Source: Fragilariopsis cylindrus CCMP1102
Lineage: Eukaryota; Bacillariophyta; Bacillariophyceae; Bacillariales; Bacillariaceae
Reading direction: 5' to 3'
DNA: 41,180 bases
Assembly (NCBI GenBank): GCA_900095095.1
Contig: FMBT01000209.1
Location: 1-41,180, forward strand
The translations under genes and the position numbers were made by a program. The notes beneath the pieces are model-generated. The model searched no databases. It had not been told where the DNA came from and saw only the letters and a program-made list of their open reading frames with translations. Shown piece by piece: positions 1 through 10,631 of this stretch. Each line of letters begins with the position of its first letter. Positions within the stretch are counted from its first letter, which is position 1.

Positions 1-960
1 AAAATACTGTCCATCATAGTAGTCCTGTCTTCCTACTGTACACTGTTGTAGATCTATCAATAATGAATAGGTGTTATCTTTATAAAGTCTTGGTACAAAA
101 GATCACAGTTTACTATCCGAGGACTACATTTTCCTCACTCTCTCCCACCTTGGGGCTGATTAGTAGCAAATTGATTTTTTTCTCTTTCGATTTATACTTT
201 TCTCATTCATTTGGAGACTTTTAGCTTTATGATACCTTTAGTAGACATTATCGTGTCGATTCTTATGACACATTTCGCCTCTGGGTGGATGTTAAAATAT
301 TGATATCGAAAATCTCGGAGTCTCCAGACTTGACGGTGTCAGCTTCTACGTTCTTTTCTTTCGTTTTCATTCGATAATGATGGCCGTTGTACAAGGATCA
401 AAGTTTCAAGTTTTTTATTGTTAGTTCCATTCTAACGAATTCTGCACTTCTAGTTTAGTGCTACTTAGTCGTAACTTATTTCACTTTGTCGGACGACCCA
501 TTGGATATTGAATCATGTATCATTTCCCTCCTTTTGTCGTGCTAATAGGGATGATATACGAGAACTGATCGGATTTGAAGGTGTTGGGTTTGGTCAACCC
601 AAAAGGTCTTCGTGATCGATGCTGTGGTAATGATAAACACATGACGACAATGAATTCTTTTATATCCCTTCCATGCAAGACTTTTAACGCGAAGATGGTC
701 AATGTCATATATCTTTATAGAAGTTGGTCATTCAGTGTGTACCTGTCCTTTTAGAAACAGAAGTGTCAAATTCTTCTTGATACTAAAATATAAAATATAC
801 TTTTAATTGTAATGTTAATTATAGTACAGCAACAAAGCCCACAACCCTCATCTTTTGTGAGGAACAATATGATATTATTTATAAAACCTGATATTCCAAA
901 CTACTCTACAAGATAATGGAACACCGTTCTTGTTTTTTGTTTGCGTCGTCGTTACGATTG
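1..960. other. Gene-free AT-rich stretch at left edge
   Basis: I see no convincing gene here. The longest open frame (520-708, minus) has no recognisable domain and no clear splice sites. The right end must contain the 3' untranslated region of the minus-strand gene that ends at 961. No tRNA, long repeat or low-complexity array stands out. Confidence 0.5.
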
Positions 961-1751
961 CTACACTTGCTTAGTAGGAGAGCTTAAAAGATCCAACTGA
1001 ACTTGAAGTTCCTTTGAGAGGTGATTCCAATTTTTATCCCCTAGTATTTCTGTTTGACTCCTCGACGTTAATCCCGTATTTTTTGTTCGAAGCATCTATT
1101 ACAATACAATGTGTTATGATTTGATTGTAAAAAAGAAGTATTGCAGGACCGAACAGAAAATTCCAATTGTGTTTGTATGTGAGTCATTAATAGATTGAAT
1201 GATTTTGTTAATGAATGTCATGTACGAAAATAGAAGTTCAAGAAGCAATCAACGTACCTGCATTGTCTTTGCAACATTTTGATTTTGATCATCAATAACA
1301 GATTGAACAATATTTTTTCGTTTCTCAGAGATCATTTCACAGTCCTGTCCGAGTTGTCCAATAGCGATTTCGAGTGCCGTCAATCTCCGAATCATTTTAA
1401 TTGGATTAGGAACGACATGAGGCTTTCGCGATCGATCGATCAATGCTGCTGCAACCGCCAATACTACCGCCGCTACTACGACTGGATCTACCTCTGAGGT
1501 CCATAGTTGTACATGTATACCGTAATTATAATAGTGCTTTTGTATACTCTTCACCAATACAGAGTTTAAAGTATATTGCCTAGTTGAACAATGTTTTTCT
1601 CGTTGTCATTGCGCTTTGCTTGGAAAGTTTGCTTGAAAAAGAAAATTTAAATCTCGAGCATAATAAATTCAAAATGAATAAAGCAATCGAATAACAAGCG
1701 TGAATGAAGTGTACGTGACTCACGGTGAAAAAGAAAAAGAAGAAACATCAT
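961..1751 (-). CDS. Small spliced protein with one membrane segment and a coiled-coil-like region, function unknown
   Basis: I do not recognise this protein. Two exons are well supported. The middle exon (lower edge 1258) ends at CAG with donor GTACGT. It joins in phase 0 across a 162-bp intron (1096-1257) to a 135-bp exon at 961-1095, which runs cleanly to TAG. The frame of the middle exon has no ATG before its hydrophobic part, only a TTG at 1557, so an upstream exon is needed. The best candidate is 1724-1751: it starts ATGATG, encodes a short Phe/Leu-rich leader, and has donor GTGAGT. It joins at acceptor CAG (1494-1496) in the right phase. The model (exons 1724-1751, 1258-1493, 961-1095) gives about 131 residues: a hydrophobic Val/Ala stretch near residues 12-27, then a charged, heptad-like region. 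The first exon is the least certain part. The gene is divergent from the cysteine desulfurase gene, 186 bp away. Confidence 0.45.
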
Positions 1752-1937
1752 GATGACAGGAAACGGAAGAGATAAAAAATTAGAAAGAGGGCAGAAGAAT
1801 ACACGAATACTGTACGACATCGTCAGCTAGATAATAGTGCAATAACCTCTTTTCTAAAGCAAGACACAAATTGTTATCCTCACCAATCTGCCATAAAATA
1901 TCAAACCATTCTCAATCATATTTCCAAACAATTAATT

Positions 1938-3583
1938 ATGACGAACAACATATCCCTATTATTATGTATGAATATTTACTTCCTGGCAGTTTCATCGCCA
2001 CTGTCATCGGAAGGATTCGTTTCTAAAAATACGAATACATTGTCGGTAAGCCAACGGAAATTCCGAACGAGTAGTCGGCGGCATGTACTTCAAAATCCTG
2101 ACTTATCATCTACAACAAAGCAAAATGAGACGGAAGAAAATAAAAAATGGTGGGAGGAAGTAACGTTTGAACATGGCGATGTTGCTGAATTGACTCGACC
2201 TGATTTTGAAATTCTAATGTCGACGACAATCGGAGATTCGAATAAACAACTAATATATTTGGATTCTGGTGCAACATCTCAAACGCCGAAGCAAGTTATT
2301 CAAGATACACAAAATTATTATGAAAAACTTAATTCTAATGTTCATAGAGGCGCACATACTTTAAGCCGTAAGGCAACCGAGGCCTTTGAAGATGGTCGGG
2401 ATGCGGTTGCATCATTTATCAATGCCAATTCACGGAATGAAATTGTCTTTACTAGTGGTGCCACTGAGGCTATTAATTTGGTTGCCTCGTGTTACAGTCG
2501 TGCGATAAAATTAAAGGAAGGAGATGAAATCCTCTTAACTGAAATGGAACATCACAGTAATTTGGTTCCCTGGCAAATGATTGCTAAAGAAACGGGTGCA
2601 GTTCTTAAGTTCGTCAAGGTTGATTTTGAAAAAACTGGTGCATTAGATTTAGACCATATGAAATCATTATTAAATGAAAATACTAGAATTGTAAGCTTCC
2701 AACATGTATCAAATGTTATGGCCTGTATCAACCCAGTACAGGAGATGGTAGCAATGGTTCGAGCTAATGCCTCTTCAGATGCTATTGTTATTTTGGATGC
2801 CTGTCAATCTCTCCCTCATATGAAAGTGGACGTTCAAAGTCTAGGGGTAGACTTCCTAGCAGCATCGGGTCACAAAATGTGCGGACCTACGGGAATTGGC
2901 TTTCTTTGGGGACGAGAGGACTTACTGAACAGTATGCCTCCGTTCATGGGCGGTGGAGAAATGATTGATCAAGTTACATTATATGAATCGACATATGCTC
3001 CTGCTCCAGCACGATTCGAGGCAGGAACTCCACCTATAGCTGAAGTAGTTGGTTTGGCAAGTGCTATTCGATATTTGGAAACAAAGCTGGGGATGGATAA
3101 GGTGGAAGCATACGAACATGAAATTGCAGCCTATTTGCACAAACGTCTTAATGAAGTCGACAGAGTGACAGTTTTGGGTCCACCTGAGGGTGTGCAACGA
3201 GCTGCTCTATGTGCCTTTCATGTAGATGGAGTTCATCCCAGTGACCTTAGTACATTTTTAGATATGGAAGGTGTGGCTATCAGAGCTGGTCATCACTGTT
3301 GTCAGCCATTGCATCAGGCATATGGGATTTCTCATTCTGCCCGAGCAAGTCTTTATATTTACAATACCAAAGAGTAAGTTTCAATCAAATGATACAGAGA
3401 CATCACTCCAAATCGTGTCACTTTCAACACTATATCATTTTTCTCATCCTCTTTTTCCTCGTTTCATTGTGCTTTAGGGATGTTGATGGCTTCATTGAGT
3501 ATCTTGAAAAGACAATTCAATTTTTCACAGGTCTAGAGAATATACCAGAAGAAGGCGGAGACGTCGGTTTCGTTCCTATCTAA
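1938..3583 (+). CDS. sufS: Plastid-targeted cysteine desulfurase, SufS type
   Basis: This PLP enzyme takes sulfur from cysteine, leaving alanine, and passes it as a persulfide to the SUF system for Fe-S cluster assembly, here probably in the plastid stroma. Exon 1 is 1938-3373 and exon 2 is 3478-3583, with a 104-bp intron (donor GTAAGT, acceptor TTTAG); the product is 513 residues. Visible landmarks are the EMEHHSN cofactor motif near residue 205, LDACQS near 287, the Schiff-base lysine in SGHKM (K313), and the catalytic cysteine in RAGHHCCQP (C454), in the spacing expected for group II (SufS/CsdA) enzymes. The family core begins near residue 85. Before it lie a hydrophobic signal-like segment and SSEGF, with Phe27 in the ASAF-like position, which supports plastid rather than mitochondrial (NFS1) location. 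The position after the catalytic Cys is also Cys, where bacterial SufS usually has Ala. Splicing restores the C-terminal helix, which exon 1 alone lacks. Confidence 0.93.
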
Positions 3584-4045
3584 TTTTTTCATCTTTAAAC
3601 AACAAATTCAATATTCTTAACAATCAACCATGTTTTGATGTAGATGTGCTGTTTGCAGCAACAAATTGTGTTCTTGAGTTTGTTTTTGTTTGTCTGTCTT
3701 TCTGTCTTCTTTCACCTCCAAAAAATAACTTCTACCACTCAAATCTGCACAGTAGTGGAATTGCTGCTCTTTGTTCGTGTTCTTTGCTATTTCCTCGTCG
3801 ATGGCCTTTGACCTTCTATCCTTTGTAGTTAGGGAGTACCCTGCAGCTCCTCCATGCAATAAAATAAACAATTTGTAGTTAGAGAAAAATAAGGAGAAGT
3901 CTGACCTTCGATCGTGTGAGATTTCGGAACAAAATTCTTAGTGCATCCATCATCATATCTTAATCTTCCGACGATGATGGATCATATAATTTTAAATTTT
4001 TTTTCACAAAAACTGCTAGCAAAACATAAGAAGTGAAGTAGAAAA
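3584..4045. other. Intergenic, two plus-strand genes
   Basis: The stretch holds the 3' untranslated region of the cysteine desulfurase gene and the promoter of the reductase gene. The open frame at 3617-3871 (minus) begins at TTG and has no useful ATG, so I treat it as chance. No repeat or RNA gene is visible. Confidence 0.5.
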
Positions 4046-5410
4046 ATGAAGAAGACGCTGACGGCATCAACTGCACTTGTGTTGCTCGTCTGTTCTGCTT
4101 TCGTGACTATGGCAACAATTGCATTTCGATCTACTACACCTACGTCGCTGTCAATTATAAGACATGCTTTTAGAAGCAAGAGTCCTCGATTCCAATCCAC
4201 GTCTTCCTCCTTATCATCACTCTCAGATGATGGTGACAATAAGAGACCGTCTATTGCAATCGTAGGGTCAGGAGCAGTAGGTGGGTATTATGGAGCAAGA
4301 TTGTGGGAATCTGGATCATATGATGTGAAGTTTCAAATGAGAGGCGAAAACTTGAAAAAAAGTACAAGCGATGGATTTGTTGTTACATCCATTGACGGTG
4401 ATATCTTCATTCCGCCCGACCAACTTCAAGCCTTTGAAGATCCAAACGATGTTGGTCCTGTAGACTGGGTTGTTGTTTGCTTAAAAAGTTCCTCCCTTAG
4501 TGACATTCCAGACCTTGTCTATCCTCTACTAGAATCAAAAAGAACACGGATCCTTACGATTATGAACGGACTGATCGAGGAAGATTTAATTCAGTTACTT
4601 AAGGAACGTGCTGGCGGGGAAGAATTTTGTGCAGCTTTGTATGGTGGAATGGCACTCGTTTGTTCGAATAGAACAGGACCGGGTACCGTAGATCATTCTT
4701 TTGCTGGACTTCTCAGTGGTGGTCTCGCCATATCGCAGGAGCGAGTATTTACAGATGAGGAAAACCAACAGGCTTTTCAAGATCTATGGGCTCCAACTTC
4801 GATAGATATTGCTTATGAACAATCCTTACTGGCCGGAAGATGGAGAAAGTGCCTGTGGAATTTACCTTTCAATGGCATTTCAGTGGCGATGGGAGGTATT
4901 ACCGTTGACAAAATCGTGAACGACTCGGGATTACGACAACTCGCAAATATAATTATGGATGAAACGGTTTCAGCTGCAAACGCAGATATGGCAGCACATG
5001 GGTTCGGAAAAGAAATGTATTTGGATGATGCCGACAAAAAGAAAATGATGGATCTTAGTGACAACATGGGACCGTACCGGTAGGTTGAGTTTGCTTGTGA
5101 TGAATGATAAGACGACGATGAGGTATACATTTCATCGCATGGTTGTCGTCGCTGTCGTTGTCGTTGTCGATCCGGTTTTCGTAGAAAGGCTTCTAAAGTA
5201 CTCACAACATCTTCGTCCATTTCGTCTATATTCCAATAAAAATTTAGAACGAGTACTATGATAGACTTCGTCGAAGGAAGGCCACTCGAAGTTAATTACC
5301 TTTTTACGAAGCCGGTAGAAAGAGCCCGAGCCCTGGGAGTGTGCGTTCCACATTTAGATACTCTGGTGACACAAATTGAAGCATATCAAAGATTCGGTAA
5401 TCTTAAATAA
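4046..5410 (+). CDS. Ketopantoate reductase family (PanE/ApbA) oxidoreductase, probably plastid-targeted
   Basis: The family reduces 2-dehydropantoate to pantoate with NADPH in pantothenate/CoA synthesis; related members act on other 2-keto acids. Exon 1 is 4046-5079 and exon 2 is 5254-5410 (396 residues). Joining them at CCG|GTAGGT and CGAG|T yields MGPYRTMIDFVEGRP, the expected C-terminal family motif. Exon 1 alone would stop just short of it. The Rossmann glycine motif GSGAVGG lies at residues 74-80, the conserved lysine in VCLKSS at K147, and the catalytic K-x3-N pair in RWRKCLWNLPFN at K268/N272. The first 27 residues are hydrophobic and end with TIAF, an ASAF-like plastid signal with Phe27. 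The 174-bp intron has a weak, purine-rich acceptor region, so the exact acceptor is less sure than the join. The substrate cannot be fixed from sequence alone. Confidence 0.85.
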
Positions 5411-5891
5411 GCTATTGGAGATGACCCACTATTTTCTTGGCAAATTATACCGACAATTTGAAACAATAGGTAGGTACAGATTGCAACTTTTGCTCAGATA
5501 AATCCAACGCAGATCATCTCGTAATAATGACGAAGACAAGTAAGTTACAAGAAAGGAGAATTGATCAACTTGCGGAGTAATGATACTACTATGTTTCAAT
5601 TTTAAACAAATCTGTGCTGAATTAGTTCAGAAAGTAGAAACTTGGGCGGGGGTGTAGAAAAAAAGCGCACAAAGTATAATGTATTGCAACCCTTCTGGCT
5701 ACTGATCAGTTGCTGCTTCTATTTTTTCTCTTCGTAGATTGGCGAACCAACATAATTAAATACAACAGACTAGTACGCTGTTATTATTAATAGTAATCAA
5801 ATGGGTAATAATATAATGAAAATACTCTTAGTTTATATGAAATACTTAAGACAGCTTCCCCTCGGTGTCTTCAGCATTATTTTTCAAATTG
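5411..5891. other. Intergenic between convergent genes
   Basis: The stretch holds the facing 3' ends of the reductase gene (+) and the first PDZ gene (-). It is AT-rich and I see no gene, repeat or structured element in it. Confidence 0.5.
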
Positions 5892-8800
5892 TTATTTTTT
5901 ATTTTTTCCCTTTCCAAACAAACGAAACCCTGACTTCTTCTTCATGGGATTCATTTTCCATAACGATTTAGACTTGCGATCAGTATGAACAAGTGTACCA
6001 TTAGTCTCAACAAAAGGTTTAGTACTATTTGATGACATCGGTTCCAATGTTTCCTTCGTCCTAAAAGGTCCAGTGTACCGGAGAAATACAAGTTCAATAC
6101 GACTTGGATTGGACGAGTTACTAATAGCATCACAAATGTCGTCGACCTTCATTTTGATACTACTGGAACCATTGATTGAGGCTAATTGATCGCCAACCTC
6201 AACTCCACGACTTCGGGCTGCACTTCCATCCGGGCCAACCTTTGTTACAAAACAACCTCCTAAAATTAATTGGACGTACGTGATAAATAAAAGAATGATC
6301 GTGAGTGAAAAATGGATGAATCAATAAATTACAAAACACAACACACATCTTGCACGCAACGTACCATCGTTTTCAAGGAAAATAATCCCTAAAGGTAATT
6401 TGAGGCTGACTGGGCAAATTTTCACTTCCTCGTGAAGATCAATCGCGTACGAATCATCATATTCAACACCCTGGAGCTTATGAACTGAATAAGCAGCATG
6501 TATCGCAAGTTGATATATGCCTGCTTTAAAACGTTCTTGGTTTTTACAATTATTGAACGATGCTGTTCCTTCACTGCGGTCTTCATATATATTTGAGCCA
6601 ACAGATTGTGCAATATCGGAACCGAACCATAGATCTTTTGTCATCATGTCAGTCATGTCCGAAGTTAATTGACGATTACCTTCACTCATAATTGCTGGAC
6701 TTCCAATGGCAAGGCCACATGATTCAAGAACACTATACTCACTAGTACTAAAAGTACCCTGTTTTTTACTTCCTTTTGTTTTCGATTTACGTTCCTTCTT
6801 CCTCTCGTGGTCGTCTGTTGGACTCGTTATAGGGTCACCAAGCGCATATCCGATAACTGATGTCATGGCAGAGAGACCACCTTCAACAAGACCAATAATT
6901 GCATTGAATGGGTCTTCTAGTGAATTCTCTCTTAATTCAGACGATTCCAATGTGTTAGTGTCGCCCAATGTGTTAGTGCCGTCAAGTGATGATCCTCCGA
7001 TTGATGCTATAGAAGCAGATCTATCATCTAAAGCATTGATTGTACGTGATTGTTGAGTTTTTTTCGATTGAGCTGATGATCGTGTTCGTTCTTCAGCCAA
7101 TTTTTTGGTTGAATCATCGTTTGTTGGTGAAATAATGTGTTTCTTTTCTTTCTTCTTTAAGACGAAATCACTTTCATTCAGAGAAGGGACAGTATTATCT
7201 TCTTCAGAACTACTTTCTACGTTCGCTGTTGCTTTCAGTTCCTTTGAGATTTTCCTCTTCACCTCTGGTTTATACCGATACTTTCTCCGCCCCGGCTTGT
7301 TCTTATCTGGAGTCCCAATAAGAAAGATATCCTTTATCACATCTTCAACCTCACTTTCTATAGTCTTAGTATATTCCGAATTAAGACTTCTATCAAATGA
7401 CATAACTTCTGCCGAGTCGTCTTGTTGTTCTGATTCGAAACGGTGGATTGTATTGGTCTGACCAAACGAAACAATATTCGCTCCTTTTGATGATCGGATA
7501 CTCGTAACGTTAGTACTATCGTTACTAATATTACTATTATCTTGATTCGGTGAAGGTGGACGAAGACTAGGTTTTGTAGTAGAATTTTTCTTTGTTTGTC
7601 TCGATTTCCATGCCTGATGAGCACGTTCCTGTAAACTAGTTGGAGAAATCGCTCTCATACCATAATTTTCAGTCGACGTATCACAATCATCATCATCGTC
7701 GTCAGTAGTAGCAGTAGTTTCAGAAAGAATTTTTTCTTCTCGACGTTGTCTATTTCGACGACGGACTCTATGCGGAACTACTTTTGGGGTAGTGGTAGCA
7801 GTAGTATTCTTTTGGGAGGACAAGTAATCCTTGCTGTCTTTAACTTGCTGTCTAGCTTTCTTCAACTGTTTTTTCTCGGCAGCAAAGTAAAAGAGAGAAT
7901 CATCGTCTTTCGTTGTTGCTTCTCTTCTTTCGTCAGTAAGACCCTCCGAATGTTGATTACCATTCTCCTCGTCGTATTTTTTTGCGTATCCTACTTCGCC
8001 ATTCATCATCATTGATGAATATTCTTTATTATTTGTATGTTTCAGTTGTGGAATCGAGGGAGGTATCATCGGATCCATCATCGGATCTCCACTAGTATTA
8101 GTGATCAGTGCTGATGATTGATAGTAGTTTGGATCATCATATGCTATACCCTCTTCGTCAATGGTACTTGGACCACTGTATTTTGGTGGTGGGACTATAA
8201 ATCGTCCACCGCCGTTCATATTATTATCTTCATCCTCTAAGTAATCATCATTACTGTTGTCCATATTACTTCTTTCATTAGTAATCGGTCGTCGTAATGG
8301 TGATGATGCGTCATCTGGACTTGATACCCAAATGTTCTCAAATTTTGATGAAACAACTGATGTGAACGCTGAATCGTCACAACGCACGTCGGATAGATTA
8401 GAGTCTCGTAAAGCCATATCAGAACTGGTACCAACCGTTCTTCCTCCTGACATTGTTCTTTCTATAATATTGGATTCATCAGCATTCGCTTGATCAAAAG
8501 GCTGATCAAAAGGCACATCATTATCAACCATTCGATCTTCTTGTTGTAGTTGTTTTTCGACAACAGAATCGTTTTCGTAGTACTGATGCTGCGGAGGAGA
8601 AATACGGTCTGAAGCCGTGTTGTCTTGCGAAGCAGTTTCGTTTTGTTGTCTACTACTACTATGTGTATTCATAGCACCTTGATTATTATTGGACCATAAT
8701 GTCTCGGGTGGAATATAAATCCCATCCTTTCCAAAGTTTCTTCGATAGTTTTGTTTAATCGGAATCGGATTCGTTCCATGATCATCGATAGTTATACCAC

Positions 8801-8975
8801 CACCTTTGCTATTATTGTTGTTGGTTGTTGTTGTATCATAATACGAATTTGATGTCGGAGTTGACAATTCCGCATCCTGTTCTTCTCTGTCGCTATAAGT
8901 TCTGCTATTCCCGGTACGTCGACCGCCGTTCGTATTGCGTCCCATCTTCGTTGTAGGTGATAAAATTTCTACCAT
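5892..8975 (-). CDS. Large disordered protein with a C-terminal PDZ domain
   Basis: Exon 1 is 6365-8975 and exon 2 is 5892-6259. The 105-bp intron (donor GTACGT, acceptor TTTTAG) interrupts the PDZ domain itself, and the spliced protein is 992 residues. Residues 1 to about 790 are low-complexity, rich in Ser, Asn, Asp and Lys, with no recognised fold. A more ordered part near 795-850 leads into the PDZ domain at about 855-940: the ligand-binding loop LPLGIIF, then GCFVTKV, then the VGDQLASING strand. Exon 1 alone gives only the first strand, so splicing is required. The C-terminus is strongly basic (GFRLFGKGKNKK), which could bind acidic membrane lipids. PDZ domains bind protein C-termini and act as scaffolds; the partner here is unknown. 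The next gene upstream on the same strand is a second PDZ protein with a similar basic tail. Confidence 0.85.
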
Positions 8976-9403
8976 GGTACTTTGTAGTGTCTTATTTCGA
9001 TCCGATCGTAATTGCAGTAATTTCTATTACAATTCGGCATCACCATTAATAAACCAATTCCCATTACGCTCGCTCATCTGGTTTTTAGCTTCAACTTTTT
9101 TCGAAAAGAAAACGAAATGACGACGTCCGGAATCATTTTTTCGTGGCCAGCTAGCTTTCACTTCCGTTCAATGAAAAAATTAATCGTTCAATAAGTAATT
9201 TAATACATGAGACTTCAAACCCTGACTTCAACGGAAGATGATTTTTTGGGGGAAAGCAGGCCAGGCCGTCCAAAAAAGAAGAAATTACTCAGTATCGGCA
9301 TAATAGTATTATACTGTATGCTACTGTAGTACAGTATACCGGGTAATACTGTCTTGGGACACCAATAACAACACTAAAATGTAGTAGTATGTGGAATGTA
9401 TAT

Positions 9404-9457
9404 TTGTTGTGTGTATGTGTATGTGAATGTGTGTATGTGTTTGTATATGCATATATA
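9404..9457. repeat. GT/TATG-rich simple-sequence stretch
   Basis: An imperfect alternating purine-pyrimidine tract of GTGTATG- and GTATATG-like units that ends in TATATGCATATATA. It looks like an interrupted dinucleotide microsatellite. No gene covers it. Confidence 0.6.
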
Positions 9458-9523
9458 CCATCTGTGTAATTTATCCTCGAGTGATCCACCCCAACGTGCG
9501 CAAAGATAAGAATTTTACTTGTA

Positions 9524-9813
9524 TAGTATTCACCGAATACTAATAGTGGACATAGCTTTAGCAAAACCATACCTAACAAGGTGATGATGCTGCATCCATC
9601 CATATTTAAGTTTATTGCAGTGTATCTATCTTGCAGCATCATCACCTTAGCTTAGGCACAGTGTTAGCGCAAAAGTTACGTACTATATTCAAAATGCTCA
9701 CATTTTGACTTTTGTTCGTGTAGTATTCACTGAATACTAATAATGAGCATAGCTTTGCAAAACATCTAATGTATGTGTCATCACCTTAGGTATAGTGTTA
9801 GCGCAAAAGTTAC
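9524..9813. repeat. Two diverged direct copies of a hairpin-bearing element
   Basis: Copy 1 (about 9524-9679) and copy 2 (about 9721-9813) share the same ordered blocks. Each begins with an 8-bp palindrome TAGTATTC, 3 nt, GAATACTA (9524-9542 and 9721-9739), then a CATAGCTTT(A)GCAAAAC block, then TCACCTTAG, and ends with AGTGTTAGCGCAAAAGTTAC, identical in both. Copy 1 also contains a perfect 17-bp inverted repeat, AAGGTGATGATGCTGCA (9578-9594) against its complement at 9632-9648, with a 37-nt loop. Copy 2 keeps only the right part of that hairpin, so copy 2 looks deleted or copy 1 expanded. No coding capacity is visible. It could be a miniature inverted-repeat element or a local duplication. 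Confidence 0.6.
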
Positions 9814-10631
9814 ATAGGTTCAAAGGGGCAGACTAGACGGACCATCATGCAAAGTGGCTTTATGATTGGTCATTTCAAAATTTGAAAGATTTTTGTTGCA
9901 AACAATCTCCTTATCTGAAACCTATGTTTGAAAGCTCAAACTGGCCATTAATCTCCATCAACAATTCTCATTCTCACAATAATGATAAGATGATGTTGTG
10001 TGCAGGTTCTGGCTGTGCAGTACAACATCTTCAACACACCAGATGTATTTTGATTCCAGATGGTACAATGTAAACATAAATGGGGCACCTCAGATAGATG
10101 CATTTATGTGTATAAATAATGTATGTACATCATACAACTTGTACACACACAAGGATAGAATTCTGGTCCCCTAAGGACAACCTGATTCTTTCAGTATTTG
10201 GGTGTGTCTGGATGGATGGATGGGAGCAAAGGAGAAAGCAGTTGATTTGAAATGTCATCCCCTAGGTACCATACCCTATAATCATATCAGTCTCAGTTTA
10301 GCTCGAATAGTATTAGTTAGTTTTATCCTTCCCTACTAGCTAGCTATTAAAGCAATAAATGAAAATGCTGTGATGAATGAAAGCAGCGGTCAATATCACT
10401 AAAACAACTAGAACTGAATTGCAGCCTAGTCATGATCTACAGATACAAATCCTACAAAAGTAATAGCAAAGTACACTTCTACGAATCAATAGAAAAATTC
10501 TCGGTTCCTATTTAAATATGTAGTGCATCCAACCATTACAAATCAATACGATCGTTTTGTCTAGTTCAAAATTAATTATACATTGTAAAACACATTATAT
10601 ATATTGCCTATAGTTTTTGATGGTAGTAGTA

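Larger units (their letters stand above)
8976..10631. other. 1.65-kb gene-free stretch between the two PDZ genes
   Basis: No convincing gene. Contents in order: the promoter of the PDZ gene starting at 8975; a TACTGTA-rich palindromic patch near 9306-9340; a GT/TATG-rich simple-sequence stretch at about 9404-9457; a duplicated element with hairpins at 9524-9813 (listed separately); a short GGAT array near 10210-10225; and then the 3' untranslated region of the upstream PDZ gene. The 63-codon frame at 9882-10073 shows no family signature. Confidence 0.5.

Noticed and set aside
3617..3871. 84-codon frame on the minus strand
   Set aside because: It begins at TTG, has no ATG near its start, lies in the 3' flank of the cysteine desulfurase gene and shows no family motif.
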